From Morella rubra (taxonomy: Eukaryota > Streptophyta > Magnoliopsida > Fagales > Myricaceae), in NCBI GenBank assembly GCA_003952965.2, contig CM025850.1, positions 29,186,839 to 29,250,838 of the forward strand: a DNA stretch of 64,000 bases, given 5' to 3'. Below the pieces are notes generated by a model. It did not search any database. It was not told the DNA's origin and saw only the letters and a list, made by a program, of their open reading frames with translations. The position numbers and the translations under genes are program-made. Below, piece after piece: positions 42,752 through 54,140 of this stretch (within the stretch, counting starts at the first letter, position 1; each line of letters opens with the position of its first letter).

Positions 42752-44221
42752 CTCTGTAAGAAATATATTGATACTCTTCAAATGGGTAATCACAAAGTCA
42801 CAAATTTGAACAAAAATTGATCATATAGAATTGGGATTTTGGTATTGTCTTTCACAGAAGCACTATCCTCTAAGTAAATAGATAAAACAACATCCCAGTT
42901 GGCTTACAGAACTTAGTTAACACGCAAATGATTCTACTTGACGCATTGAACCCACAGACAATGGAAGGACATACGCTCACGAATTTCCAGTGAAATTATA
43001 AAGCAGACTTGCAATGCCTAAATAATTCACGACTAGTATTTTGTAAAGCGAAAGAGAAAGCTGAAGCAGCTCAAGCTCAAATATCTACGAAGTTGAAAAA
43101 CAAGATAATAGTACATAAGAACTACAAGAATCGGAGCTAAATGCGTTTGATGAAGAACTACGAGATGAAACGAGCAAGCAGATGTTATAAGTTCTCGCCT
43201 TTTAGGTCGAAGAAGTTGCTAAAGGATTGGCCTCGCTTTGTCGTGACGATATTGGCGGACGATTTTCCGCTTTACTTCCGATGAGGCTGTGAGGCCTCAA
43301 AGTGAGATTTTTACGACAGAACTGTGGAGGACGAATGGACGAGGAAGCTCTCTCTCTTTTTATTTTATTAGTTTTCCATTTTTCTGTCAACATATTATTT
43401 TAGCTAGTTCTGAATTACACGATAATTTTTAAAAAAATATTAAACGACAGATTCTAACTTCTTTCCCAAATTAAATTTTCTTGAATTTAATATTGTAAAT
43501 TAAACAAATATCTTAAAATTTTCCTTTTTATTGCCCTCACTATTAGTCCACAAATGACCAAGGTTGGAATATTTTTTTTTTTTATTTGTGCTTACATATT
43601 TCTTTATAATCAGTCTAAGACAGTTGCTAATAGATTGATAAAATCAATGTAGGTTGAATCAGATTCTTAAAAAATAATTTTAAAAAGCATACACGTGATT
43701 GGGTATTAAAAAAAATTATAAAAATATTGTGAATATCACTAATCACGTTATATATGAATAAATATTAAATGCATGAGTAAATGTTGTTCATAGGATGATG
43801 GTGGGACAAATTTCCCTAATCTAATGTTCTAAAGAATGACAGCCGAAGCATATCTTAAAATTTGAAACTTTTATCAGATCCTAACCCCCATTAGTTTTCC
43901 GTTAAACATGATTAGATATGTTTTTGGAAACATTAGGGAAAAGAAAAAGAAGAAAAATTAAATATGAAATCAACAAATGGTGAAGTGCTGCTATATGAGT
44001 CATTTAGATCAGCTCTTGCTGGCTTCGTTACTTGGAGCATCGAGTCATTGTCTAGCCCAAGCACCTGTTGAGCTTTTAAAGATCCCTCTTGGAAATGCTA
44101 CTTCTTGTCTTTCTGGGGTGCTGCTATATGAATCCATCCATCCTGTTCTTGTTTAGCGCAATACCCAAGAGCCAAGACTCATCAAATCTGGCTCCTTCAA
44201 GCAATTTTGTTTGTTCTCACA
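42752..44221. other. Upstream region of the UPF0548 gene and AT-rich spacer
   Basis: Likely contains the 5' UTR intron, leader exon and promoter of the minus-strand gene (up to about 43400), then AT-rich DNA. A short ORF at 44089-44307 has no recognisable features and overlaps the hairpin repeat. Confidence 0.45.
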
Positions 44222-44441
44222 CATTCTGCAGGATGAATATAGATCCTCTTCAATTTACCGTTCAAATTGAATTGTTCAATTTGGATACGGATAAACACAG
44301 CATATGAGTCTCAATTGGGACCCGGTAATTAATACGGCCAGTATTGAATAATGTGGGACTCATATGCTATGTCTATCTCTTTGAATTAGACTATCCAAGT
44401 GGACAGTGAATTGGAGAGGATTTTGATTCCGCAGGATTCAT
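44222..44441. mobile_element. MITE-like hairpin
   Basis: Imperfect inverted arms of about 75-80 bp (44226-44305 against 44362-44440) include GATCCTCTTCAATT versus AATTGGAGAGGATT and AGCATATGAGTC versus GACTCATATGCT, around a short unpaired centre. CAGGAT lies just outside both arms and could be part of a TSD. No coding capacity. The family is undetermined, perhaps MULE-type. Confidence 0.65.
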
Positions 44442-45147
44442 AATAAAAGACAAAACAATCGTAGGGAGAAAATGAAAGACCACAGCCGAATGTCATCCTA
44501 ATGTGAGCCCGGCCGAGTGTTCCATGATTTATCAGTTCAAACTTCTCCTAGGAGGGAAAGTTTGCAAGGACCCTGCCCTAGTGGCAGAAGGATCACCAAC
44601 AATCATCTCTGCAACACTGCAATCATTGGCAATCAAAGACAAGTTCTGCTTATCTGCTGTGTGATTTGCCGTATGTTATAAGGAATCTGCACATAAATCT
44701 CAAACATTTCCCTCTCATTGGGTATATTGAGTTAGACTCCCAAAACAGAAAAACACTACACAATCTGTAAATTATGAGAAGTTCCAACTTCTGCTGAAGC
44801 TGAAATATCCTGTAGCCGGCTGAACCATTCCCAATTTCCTACTGGTTAATTGAACAATAACAACTCTGTATTATGATAATCAATCACACCTGATTAGAAT
44901 CACAATAATCACAGACAATGACACAGAAGACAGATCAGGAGATGTTGCATATCAAACTGAATTCATCACACACAGAGAACAGCATGGAGTGAGGCAGTGA
45001 CTACAATAACACTATGCGGCAATGCCCCACACATTTTGGTTTTCCGACCCATACAAAGCTAATTTACCAGCAACATGACATTGTAAATTTAATGTCAGAT
45101 TAGGAGCTAACCAAGAGTTACACTCTGCATTTAAGCAAACTCAGCAT
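44442..45147. other. Spacer downstream of the minus-strand F-box gene
   Basis: No gene seen; the portion near 45000-45147 is the likely 3' UTR of the minus-strand gene. Confidence 0.5.
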
Positions 45148-46290
45148 TTAATTTGGGCTTGACCAAAGATTGGGGTGGCAGAAAAGAGAATAGTCTGGGA
45201 AATGTGGTATCTTGCCAATGCTGCAAGTCTTCAAGTTGAAGACACTCATGTGCTTCTCATCAGCGAAGTAGATCTGATTCCCTTCACATCCAGCGAATTC
45301 TGGTGCTGAAACAGAAAAGGAACAGTCATTACCCAAGATAAACACCCGATCACCCAAGTTGTTTACCCTAACCCATTTAGCCCACTCCTGGTCCAGCTTA
45401 TAGACTCTGAAATCAACCGTCTCGAGACGAGGGAGATGTTCATGTAGGATAGGGTTCTGGTCCCGTCTCCTCGGCTTTCTATTAAAGTATCTATCAACAA
45501 CATAGAGTTCCCCACATGACTCCACCAAATGCTTCTGGCTTCCCTCGCCACACAACAGAGGAGAAAACTGTATCAAGTTCAATGAAGAATCAATCCATGA
45601 AATTGTTCCCCATCTGTCAACAACATAGAACTGCCCCTTGTATACCATCATGTCATCATAGTCGAAATTATGATCATCTACGAGGCTCCATTTCTCATCT
45701 CCATACTTTGCGTAACCCAATTTTCCTTCATGATATAACGCAAAAATCACAGATTCTTCGACAGGAATCGACTCAGAGTTGGGAAACAAGGCTACTTTGC
45801 TCACATCAGAAGGAGAAGGGATGCTAGAATTCTGAAGTTTATACGCTTTGGTTACCTCGACGATCCGAAAGTCCAATAGGTTTATCACCTTTGGAAACGA
45901 CTCCGGGATAAACCTGATGCGGAGGCCTGAAAACGGGTTTAAAAGACGTATTTTACCATGTCCTGATTCTTCAACATTGATCATCCAGCCTTTAGAAGGA
46001 GAAGACTCTGAAGGGTTTGGATTCTCGCCGACCCGTTCAAGGCGATAGATGGTTCTTTGCGAGAAAAAGGCGCCCCCAGGAATAAACAGGAAGTCGTCCT
46101 CCTCAGAGCTGAGAACGGAAGGAAAACGTGGCCAAGAAGGAGATATCTTGCGGAATGGAGGGATAGAGGATCTCCATGAAGTACAGACGCTGCGAAATCG
46201 GAGGACGTCGATGCCAGCGTCAAGGCATCTGGCGATGCGTGTCACGAGTTCCTCCGGGAGATCGCCCCACTCGACCACACTCTCGGCCAT
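45148..46290 (-). CDS. F-box/DUF295 protein, SKIP23-like (D-type, intact, minus strand)
   Basis: A single exon of 380 codons from ATG 46290 (MAESVVEWGDLPEEL). The open frame extends 19 codons further but without an ATG. The F-box is VEWGDLPEELVTRIARCL with VLRFRSVCTSWRSSIP. The linker has FFSQRTIYRLERVG, then WMINVEESGHGKIRLLNPF. DUF295 has YKGQFYVVDRWGTISWIDSS, KHLVESCGELYVVDRYFNRK and VDFRVYKLDQEWAKWV. It ends DYSLFCHPNLWSSPN. It is the only member on the minus strand and the most diverged, with no flanking repeats shared with the array, so it may be the conserved orthologue from which the array differs. Confidence 0.9.
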   Translation of the reverse strand: MAESVVEWGDLPEELVTRIARCLDAGIDVLRFRSVCTSWRSSIPPFRKISPSWPRFPSVLSSEEDDFLFIPGGAFFSQRTIYRLERVGENPNPSESSPSKGWMINVEESGHGKIRLLNPFSGLRIRFIPESFPKVINLLDFRIVEVTKAYKLQNSSIPSPSDVSKVALFPNSESIPVEESVIFALYHEGKLGYAKYGDEKWSLVDDHNFDYDDMMVYKGQFYVVDRWGTISWIDSSLNLIQFSPLLCGEGSQKHLVESCGELYVVDRYFNRKPRRRDQNPILHEHLPRLETVDFRVYKLDQEWAKWVRVNNLGDRVFILGNDCSFSVSAPEFAGCEGNQIYFADEKHMSVFNLKTCSIGKIPHFPDYSLFCHPNLWSSPN

Positions 46291-46887
46291 TTTTTTCGTG
46301 GTTGACTTGGAGAATGACTTAGCAGAACAGAGAAGGACCGACAACAAAAGCTGGTCTTGTAGAGTTTCGAGTTCCGAAGTAGAGTCAGTTTGTTTGTAAA
46401 ATTTTGGTGGGGTTAAGATTTTAAATATTAAATTTAGTAAAAAAGTGGAAAGATATATAATTTTTAATATTTATTATAATAAAAAATAATAATTTGATAA
46501 AAAAAATATATATAATTTGTTTTTCAGTGTACTATAAAAGTTATCTTTACCGACAAAATCCAATTGAAAAACTTGGAAATTGATCAGGAAAAGGAAATTC
46601 TCGTGAGAAGGAAAAATTTAATCCACATATAGATAAATAAAATACTACTTGGTTTATACGACTTACTTAAGGATGATTAGGCTTAGCAAATAGAACCAAC
46701 AAGCCATGCAAAGACATCAATCCACAGGATTTCCTGTCATATTAGATGTCCGACTTCCAAGCTTTTTAGAGGTCTGGTCGTCTAGGTACTTCACTTCTTT
46801 CTGGGCTGGCTTTGTTCTTTTTTTTTTTTAATATTTTCTAGGCAAACATAATTAGCAACAGGAAACATTTTAAAATATAGAACAAAC
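46291..46887. other. Promoter side of the minus-strand F-box gene
   Basis: AT-rich between 46400 and 46550. Expected to contain the promoter of the gene ending at 46290. No further feature. Confidence 0.5.
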
Positions 46888-46906
46888 CAATGCAGAAAAC
46901 TAATTG

Positions 46907-47084
46907 CGTGGGTTTCCCGCAAATGCAAAGTGCTTGCTCACCGTCTTGCGGGGTGGGCCGCTGCTTCTAATTGTGTTGGTTTTTTCTCGGCTTTGGACAT
47001 TTCTAAGCATATCCGGTTTGTGATATGCATGGTGCTTTTTGATTTCGTTATGTGATGAGTTTTCTTAGCAAAAAAAAAAAAAAA
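46907..47084 (+). mobile_element. Severely 5'-truncated LINE with poly(A) and 19-bp TSD
   Basis: A perfect duplication CAATGCAGAAAACTAATTG flanks the insert at 46888-46906 and 47085-47103. The 178-bp insert ends in a run of about 15 A. One frame reads KCKVLAHRLAGWAAASN, the end of the RNase H domain of plant L1 ORF2. Structure and tail are those of target-primed reverse transcription. Confidence 0.93.
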
Positions 47085-47205
47085 CAATGCAGAAAACTAA
47101 TTGGTTTTTATTTTATTTTCTAGGCTCAACTTTAAAAGAGAAAGTTGAAGCACTTCAAAATTTAGCAAGTTGAAAAAATAAAGATAATTGTACATGAGAA
47201 ATAAA

Positions 47206-48205
47206 NNNNNNNNNNNNNNNNNNNNNNNNNNNNNNNNNNNNNNNNNNNNNNNNNNNNNNNNNNNNNNNNNNNNNNNNNNNNNNNNNNNNNNNNNNNNNNN
47301 NNNNNNNNNNNNNNNNNNNNNNNNNNNNNNNNNNNNNNNNNNNNNNNNNNNNNNNNNNNNNNNNNNNNNNNNNNNNNNNNNNNNNNNNNNNNNNNNNNNN
47401 NNNNNNNNNNNNNNNNNNNNNNNNNNNNNNNNNNNNNNNNNNNNNNNNNNNNNNNNNNNNNNNNNNNNNNNNNNNNNNNNNNNNNNNNNNNNNNNNNNNN
47501 NNNNNNNNNNNNNNNNNNNNNNNNNNNNNNNNNNNNNNNNNNNNNNNNNNNNNNNNNNNNNNNNNNNNNNNNNNNNNNNNNNNNNNNNNNNNNNNNNNNN
47601 NNNNNNNNNNNNNNNNNNNNNNNNNNNNNNNNNNNNNNNNNNNNNNNNNNNNNNNNNNNNNNNNNNNNNNNNNNNNNNNNNNNNNNNNNNNNNNNNNNNN
47701 NNNNNNNNNNNNNNNNNNNNNNNNNNNNNNNNNNNNNNNNNNNNNNNNNNNNNNNNNNNNNNNNNNNNNNNNNNNNNNNNNNNNNNNNNNNNNNNNNNNN
47801 NNNNNNNNNNNNNNNNNNNNNNNNNNNNNNNNNNNNNNNNNNNNNNNNNNNNNNNNNNNNNNNNNNNNNNNNNNNNNNNNNNNNNNNNNNNNNNNNNNNN
47901 NNNNNNNNNNNNNNNNNNNNNNNNNNNNNNNNNNNNNNNNNNNNNNNNNNNNNNNNNNNNNNNNNNNNNNNNNNNNNNNNNNNNNNNNNNNNNNNNNNNN
48001 NNNNNNNNNNNNNNNNNNNNNNNNNNNNNNNNNNNNNNNNNNNNNNNNNNNNNNNNNNNNNNNNNNNNNNNNNNNNNNNNNNNNNNNNNNNNNNNNNNNN
48101 NNNNNNNNNNNNNNNNNNNNNNNNNNNNNNNNNNNNNNNNNNNNNNNNNNNNNNNNNNNNNNNNNNNNNNNNNNNNNNNNNNNNNNNNNNNNNNNNNNNN
48201 NNNNN
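47206..48205. other. Assembly gap (1000 N)
   Basis: Exactly 1000 unknown bases, probably a placeholder gap. The long open frames across it are artefacts of the N run. Confidence 0.99.
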
Positions 48206-49058
48206 CGTTGTTTAAGAAGAACATTATCTGTTTGTCTACTTATAGTTCTTCTGATTTGGTGGATTTTATAAGGTGTTGAACCGGTTTATATTATTATATG
48301 TATCGTTTTATAGTGGTAATTTCTATAGAATGATGAAGTTATTGCCAAATTGTTTGGTTTTCTTTTACTACTTTTCTCGGATCCCTAACAATATTATGGT
48401 CTCCAATTGTTAATTAAATTAATCAATTTAGCTCATTTTTCATCAATATTTTGGTCTATAATTTTTTTATTAATCTATTAGCTTCAATTTTTCTTAATAT
48501 TTATGATCTCCAATTGTTAAATTAATCAATACAGTGCAATACATGTATTCTAAACCAAAATTATTCCTGGTGGTAGCTAGCTTGGTGCATATTTATCTTA
48601 CATTTCAAAGCGGGGATAAGATATTTGGTGCTCGAACTTATGTTCTCAAAGCCATACACTGCCTTCAACAATTGGGTTGGTGGAGAATGCAGATATCTTG
48701 GCGATACAGTACACTAGAGATTATTTTATAATGTCAAAATTTTGGACGGAGACAAACGCACCTTTAGCTTAAAAACGGGATTTTCCTAAAAATTCTATAC
48801 TTAAATTATATGATTCAATTATAGAGATCAGATATGTACAAAAAAGAATTAAATTCACGTTAAATACTAGCTAGTAAAACTTCAAATGAATAACATGTTG
48901 AATCTACATTGTTCATGTAATCACTATCTAAATTGCATAGAACAAAGAATTATAGAGGATCCTAGTCCAATAAAAAATTATATAAATTATATATATATAT
49001 ACACCATTAGAAAACAATGTAATACTAATAACTAATGTCCCACATTCATAATAGAAAC

Positions 49059-49100
<42 letters not shown>

Positions 49101-49411
49101 TCTGATTTTTTACTTAATATTAAATGTCCTACTATGGCTGATTTCCGTTGGTATAAAGATGTTTTCCTCTCTAAAGTTTTACTGCGTGATGATTGTAATC
49201 AAGTTTATTGGAAAGAAAAATTAATTGCGGATTTACCTTATTATTTTGCTCAAATATATATATATACATTTGAGATAGAACCTAATTAATAGGGAGGAAA
49301 CAAAAAGGGCACCGATGACGGAAAAGAGGAATAACATATTCTGTATTAGAAGGCATACTTTTAGCCAAAAAAAAATTATTAGAAGGCATATTAAATATTT
49401 ATTTATAATAT

Positions 49412-49459
<48 letters not shown>

Positions 49460-50040
49460 AAACGAGAAAATCCTGTGCGGCAGCCCATCAAAATGGTACC
49501 TACCGCAGTGCACAGGTAAATTCCGAGAGAATAAGTGAAACTAACGTTAATCACGAATTTAATCCTTGAGTGATTGGAATCCAAAACGTTAAGCAATATG
49601 CGAAGCATTTGTGTTCTGCATAAATGCAGTAATATTTTTACGTAGAAGGTGACGCCACTATTTCATGTCTAACCAGTTCACGTGACTTCAGCTGGGAGAA
49701 CAATATATGAAACTCACGCCAAGTAGCCCACATTTTTTACTGCGGGTTGTAATTGAGTCGAAGTTTGCCGTCTTAACCAACCTCAACACTTCTTCTTTTT
49801 CGGGTAGCTAAGAAAAAAACTAAAAACTCTCGGGATTTTTTTTTTCTCAGCAAAAATTCTATTACTAAAAGGAAAAAACAGAGTTTTTTTTGGGGTAAAT
49901 GTCAGTAAATTCCCAAAACGGCAGAAGTCAATGTTTAGATACAAGGATAAAAAGAACAACCCAATAAACACACCCTCCAGGGTGCCAAACAACACCCAGT
50001 CAACCAAACAATCTACAACACAACAGACGTACTAACTCTT
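48206..50040. other. AT-rich repeat region after the gap
   Basis: No gene recognised. It contains (TA)n runs at 49072-49095 and 49415-49457. The short frames here are low-complexity. Confidence 0.55.
49415..49457. repeat. (AT)n microsatellite
   Basis: AT dinucleotide run of about 42 bp. A related but shorter run lies at 49072-49095. Confidence 0.9.
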
Positions 50041-50043
50041 GCT

Positions 50044-50500
50044 TTAAACGGCAAAACAGAGTACCTGCAGCAGTCCAACAATAAAGATCTCAAATTCATA
50101 TAGAGCACCCAGCGTCAAGCATTTCAAGAGAGACACACCACTTCGGAAGGAGCTCAATATAACAGAGTTCAGTACACGCAGTACAACAAATCTAACAGAG
50201 TTCGTTACAACAAATCTCACTAAAAAAACAGAATCAGGGGGGAAAGGGGGAATGTCACAAGACAGCAACTCAACAGGAAGACATGCAGTAGGAATGTTTC
50301 CAAATAGGCTATTTTGGGCTGCCCAACTAGCTACTCCATGAGCAACAGCATTAGCCGAGCGTTTCACATGCACCACAGACCACCTTGGCCGATCTCTCAA
50401 CAAGGCAACAATGTCGATAATATAAGGCTCAATAAGACCCCCCACAAGATCAGTGCTTGCTAATAGCATTATTACTTGTTCATATTTCACAATTACTAGT
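50044..50500 (-). mobile_element. LINE ORF2 RNase H fragment (minus strand)
   Basis: The minus-strand frame 50490-50044 begins KYEQVIMLLAST and contains WSVVHVKRSANAVAHGVASW followed by AAQN. This is the conserved end of the plant L1-type RNase H domain (RxxNxxAHxLA). The rest of ORF2 is missing upstream, so it is a 5'-truncated or broken copy, opposite in orientation to the LINE at 50640. Confidence 0.75.
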
Positions 50501-50639
50501 TTGGAGTTACCGAAGTAATGATCAAAATCCTCTCCTACTTAATCATCCAAAAAGAACAAAACAAAAAACAAAAAAGGGCGTGAAAGTTTTCTTGTTTCTT
50601 TATTGTGGTTGTTCTCCTAGTCCTAACTAGTAAGATCTA

Positions 50640-53404
50640 GCATGGTAGTCTGGAAAAGAGCACGTGGGCTTCAGGTAGACCCGAAATCTGCCCCCATGCT
50701 CCCAGCCCCGTCCTTCCCATTATCACACCTACATCGTCCTCATTCCTAAAGTGGAAAATCCTAGTCTCGTTTCCCACTTCCGGCCTATCTCTTTATGCAA
50801 CGTATCTTATAAGATTCTTGCTAATAGATTGAAAGCTGTGATAGATCGCCTTATTTCTCCCATGCAGGCTGCTTTTGTCCCGGGGCGCACTATTCAGGAG
50901 AACTCCACCCTTGCTCACGAGACCTTCCACACCATGCTGCATAGGTGTAATGGGCTGGGGTTATTAGCTATTAAAGCTGATATGGAACGTGCTTTTGATA
51001 AGATGGAATGAAGCTTTTTGCTCTCTGTGATGAGGTCTTTTGGCTTTTCAGAAAAATGGCTTCAATTGATTGAACAATGTTTGTCGACAGTGTCGTACTC
51101 CATCCTCATTAATGGCTGCCCTTTCGGTTTGATTAAGCCCTCCCGTGGCTTGAGGAAAGGTGATCCTCTTTCACCTTTCCTCTTCATCTTAGGCACTGAG
51201 ATTTTATCTCACATGATTGTTAGGGCAGAAAGCTTGGGCTTGATTCACGACACTAAAATTAGTCGGGCGGCTCCTCCCATTTCTCATCTCCTTTTTGCCG
51301 ACGACATTATGATCTTCACTCGAGCCTTTGCTGCCGAAGCCTCTGCTGTGGTTAACATTATTTTCACCTACAAGGGATGGTCGGGTCAAACCATTAACTT
51401 GAGCAAATCATCTATCTCGTTCAGCAAAAATGTGCAGCAATCCTGTATTGACACGCTGTCTTCTTTGGTGGGCATTAAGCATTCTGCTCAACCAGGTTGT
51501 TATCTCAGTCTACCCCTTATCATTCCACGTTCGAAAAGGCAAGCGTTTCTGGCTCTTAAGGACAAAATGTTGAAGCGGATTTCGAGATGGAAGTCCAAGC
51601 TGCTTTCACAAGCTGGGCGGGCTTGTTTGATGAAGTCGGTGGTTTCTGTGCTTTCCACTTATTTTATGTCGAACTTCCTTCTTCCTCAGCAGTATTGTTG
51701 GAATTTGATTCTATCTTACGGAAGTTCTGGTGGGGTTTCCTCAAGAAAAAACCAGAAACTTTGTGCCTCGTGCTTGGGAGGCTCTCTGTTGGCCCAAGGA
51801 TTTAGGTGGTTTGGTTTCAGACTCCTCTTTGATTATAATCGGGCGCATAGCTCTAAGTTGGGGTGGCATCTTTGTTCCCGAAAGAAGAAGTTCTGGGTTC
51901 AGGTCATTCATGCTAAGTATGGTAGCCCCGATATGCTCAGCATCCTGAAGTCTTCATCTTCTGCATCTTGGTGGTGGCATGGGATTTAAAAATGTCTTTC
52001 TCTAATTGAGAGAGGCCTTTGTTTTGCTGTGGGGGAGCAATCGGCGTTAAATTGTTGGGAGGACCCATGGATTCCCTCTCTGGTGTCTTTTAAGCCCAAG
52101 CCTCATTCTCTGGTGACTGATAGGGATCAGATTCAGTTGGTTGCTGATATTTGGATTTCGGAGTTTGAGGGTTGGAATTCCGAATTAATTTATGACCTGT
52201 GTTTGATGAGGAAAGTGCCACCGCTATTCTTCATCTCCCACCCCCTAGGCCGTTTGTTGGTGATGCGGCACTTTGGTTACCCTCTCCTGACAGACTCTTC
52301 TCTATCAAAAATGCTTATCGTGAAGTGATCAAAGCACGCTCTCCCCTTTAGCTATCCTTTCCTCAGCTGACTGTAAACACTTTCGGCGCCTCAAGCTCCC
52401 GGACAGACTAAAGCACTTCTTGTGGAATGTGGTTTGGAATGCTCTCCAAACTCGATTTGTGCTGGCTCATTTCATGCAGGGAGTGCCTCCAAATTCCAAC
52501 ACCTGTCAGTTATGTGGTGCCGCTGAGGAAACTGTGACTCATCTTTTTCTGGATTGTCCCTTTTTGTTGAGGGTGTGGAGATCAGGCCCTTGGCCTTTGG
52601 ACTTGTCAGCGTTGGGTTTACAGTCGATGGTGGATTGGATCAAGCTCCTTCTTAACCCCATCACTGCTCATAATGTTAATCCGGACGATGAGCATGCCTT
52701 TGTGGTGTATGCGGTTATAGTGATGGATTCCTTATGGTTTGCCAGAAACCAGAAAGTGCATCATAACACCTCAGCCGATCCGAATGTCATCTTCCAGAGT
52801 ATCCAGAGGTGTTATAAGTAGCATCTGGCTGCTTGGAGGCTTCGGGCTCAGCTTGATCTCAAGGTCTAGAAGGCTCCTCTGGACGGCTTTGTTAAAATAA
52901 ATTTGGATGCTGCTGTGAGACCCTCCTTTGTATCCATCGCGTGTATTTGCTATAATCATCTTGGTGAGGCTCTTTGGGCTCACACGGATATCCTTCCCCG
53001 TTTGTCCCCTTTTTTGGCTGAACTCCTGGCCATTCGGATAGCTGCTGAAGAGGCTCGGTTTAGCGAGTTGGAGCGTGTGATTTTTGAGAGCGACTCTCTG
53101 TCCTCGGTTGTTGGTATCGGTGACTCGACTATTCTTTTCGATGACATTTCGGAAGGGATCTTTGAAGCTATTCGTGAGATAGCGTGTTCTTACCCATCGT
53201 GGAGCTTTTTGAAAGTTACACGTCAAGCTAATGTTAACGCTGATAGCTTGGCTAAATGGGCTGCTAGTAGGAGTGTTTCGGGTTGTATTTCTCTTGAAAA
53301 TTTGCCTCTGCCTCTGCGTAGGCAGAGTTTGACTTTTGATCCCCCTTTGAGGGGTTGTTTGTTTGGTTTTGAATAAATTATCGTTGCATAGAAAAAATAA
53401 AAAA
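50640..53404 (+). mobile_element. LINE (L1-like) ORF2 remnant: RT, zf-RVT, RNase H
   Basis: In order: reverse transcriptase (FRPISLCNVSYKILANRLK, QAAFVPGRTIQENS, GLRKGDPLSPFLF, LLFADDIMIF) at about 50730-51500; a connection segment to 52030; zf-RVT (LKHFLWNVVW, CQLCGAAEETVTHLFLDCPF) at about 52390-52620; and an RNase H domain (VKINLDAAV, FESDSLSSV, NADSLAKWAA) at 52880-53376. A short A-rich tail is at 53392-53404. The endonuclease half is missing, so the copy is 5'-truncated. A TGG-to-TGA change at about 51010 and later frameshifts (about 51730, 52330) and stops (52821, 52869) disable it. Confidence 0.9.
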
Positions 53405-53919
53405 GTAGTTATGCTTCAAATCAGAGAAAAAAGTAGGTATGCTTCAAAGGGTTCCAGACTCCCACGTACCACGATCCAGTTCCAATCGAAACCAAAACAT
53501 TGTTTTTCAGGGTAATCGCACTATTGAGACCATGCAAAGATTGTGAAGGCGTAATCGCGCGGCCTCTTCACAAATATATCTTTTAATGGGAGAATACTTT
53601 TTTTGCCGTTTGTTTTGTTGTAAATACTGATGAAAACGGGCATAGAACTGACATCATTATAAAGCCTAACGGACTAAAAGCAGTAACTATATCGGGCAGA
53701 GAATCAATAAAGTCAGCCGAGGAGGCCATCGAAGCGGAACTTGGGAAAACCACAAAAGGTTCGGTCTTGTTTTGGGCAGAATAGACCTCAGAAATAGGTG
53801 GAGGAAGGCGTCCGGAGGCGCAGAAGAAGCAGCAAGACAACCGAGTAGGCCATCGAAGCTTTGTTGTACCCAACCTCTTGGCCAATTTGTTTTCTTTAAA
53901 GCCACTCTTATCTCATTGA

Positions 53920-54140
53920 CTGTGGATTGCCGGGCGATTTTCCTAGAGACGTCTTTTGCGTTACGAAATTTATTGGCTCTTGATGCGAGTTCCAATAAAT
54001 ATCTTACTGACTGTGTCCCTAACTTGATAGAAACCTTCAGTCTCTTGACTCAATTAAAGCTATCACATTGCAACTTATCAGGTTCCCTCTCAGAATCTCA
54101 CCCGACTGTTTGTTTTAGTCCTTTGGAATCAATTGACAGG
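53920..54140 (+). pseudogene. Fragment of a leucine-rich-repeat receptor-like protein
   Basis: The frame 53772-54215 contains LETSFALRNLLALDASSNK and FSLLTQLKLSHCNLSGSLSE, which fit the LxxLxLSxCNLSGxL pattern of plant receptor-like proteins. Only two or three repeats are present, with no signal peptide or membrane segment, and the sequence on both sides is unrelated. It is probably a relict exon piece. The 5' part of the frame is unlike LRR. Confidence 0.5.

Noticed and set aside
47097-48279. Long open frames on both strands across 47097-48279
   Set aside because: They consist almost entirely of unknown residues from the 1000-N gap.
53404-53455. Repeated AGTAG(T/G)TATGCTTCAAA after the LINE as its TSD
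   Set aside because: Both copies lie on the 3' side of the LINE, so they are a local tandem repeat and not a flanking TSD.
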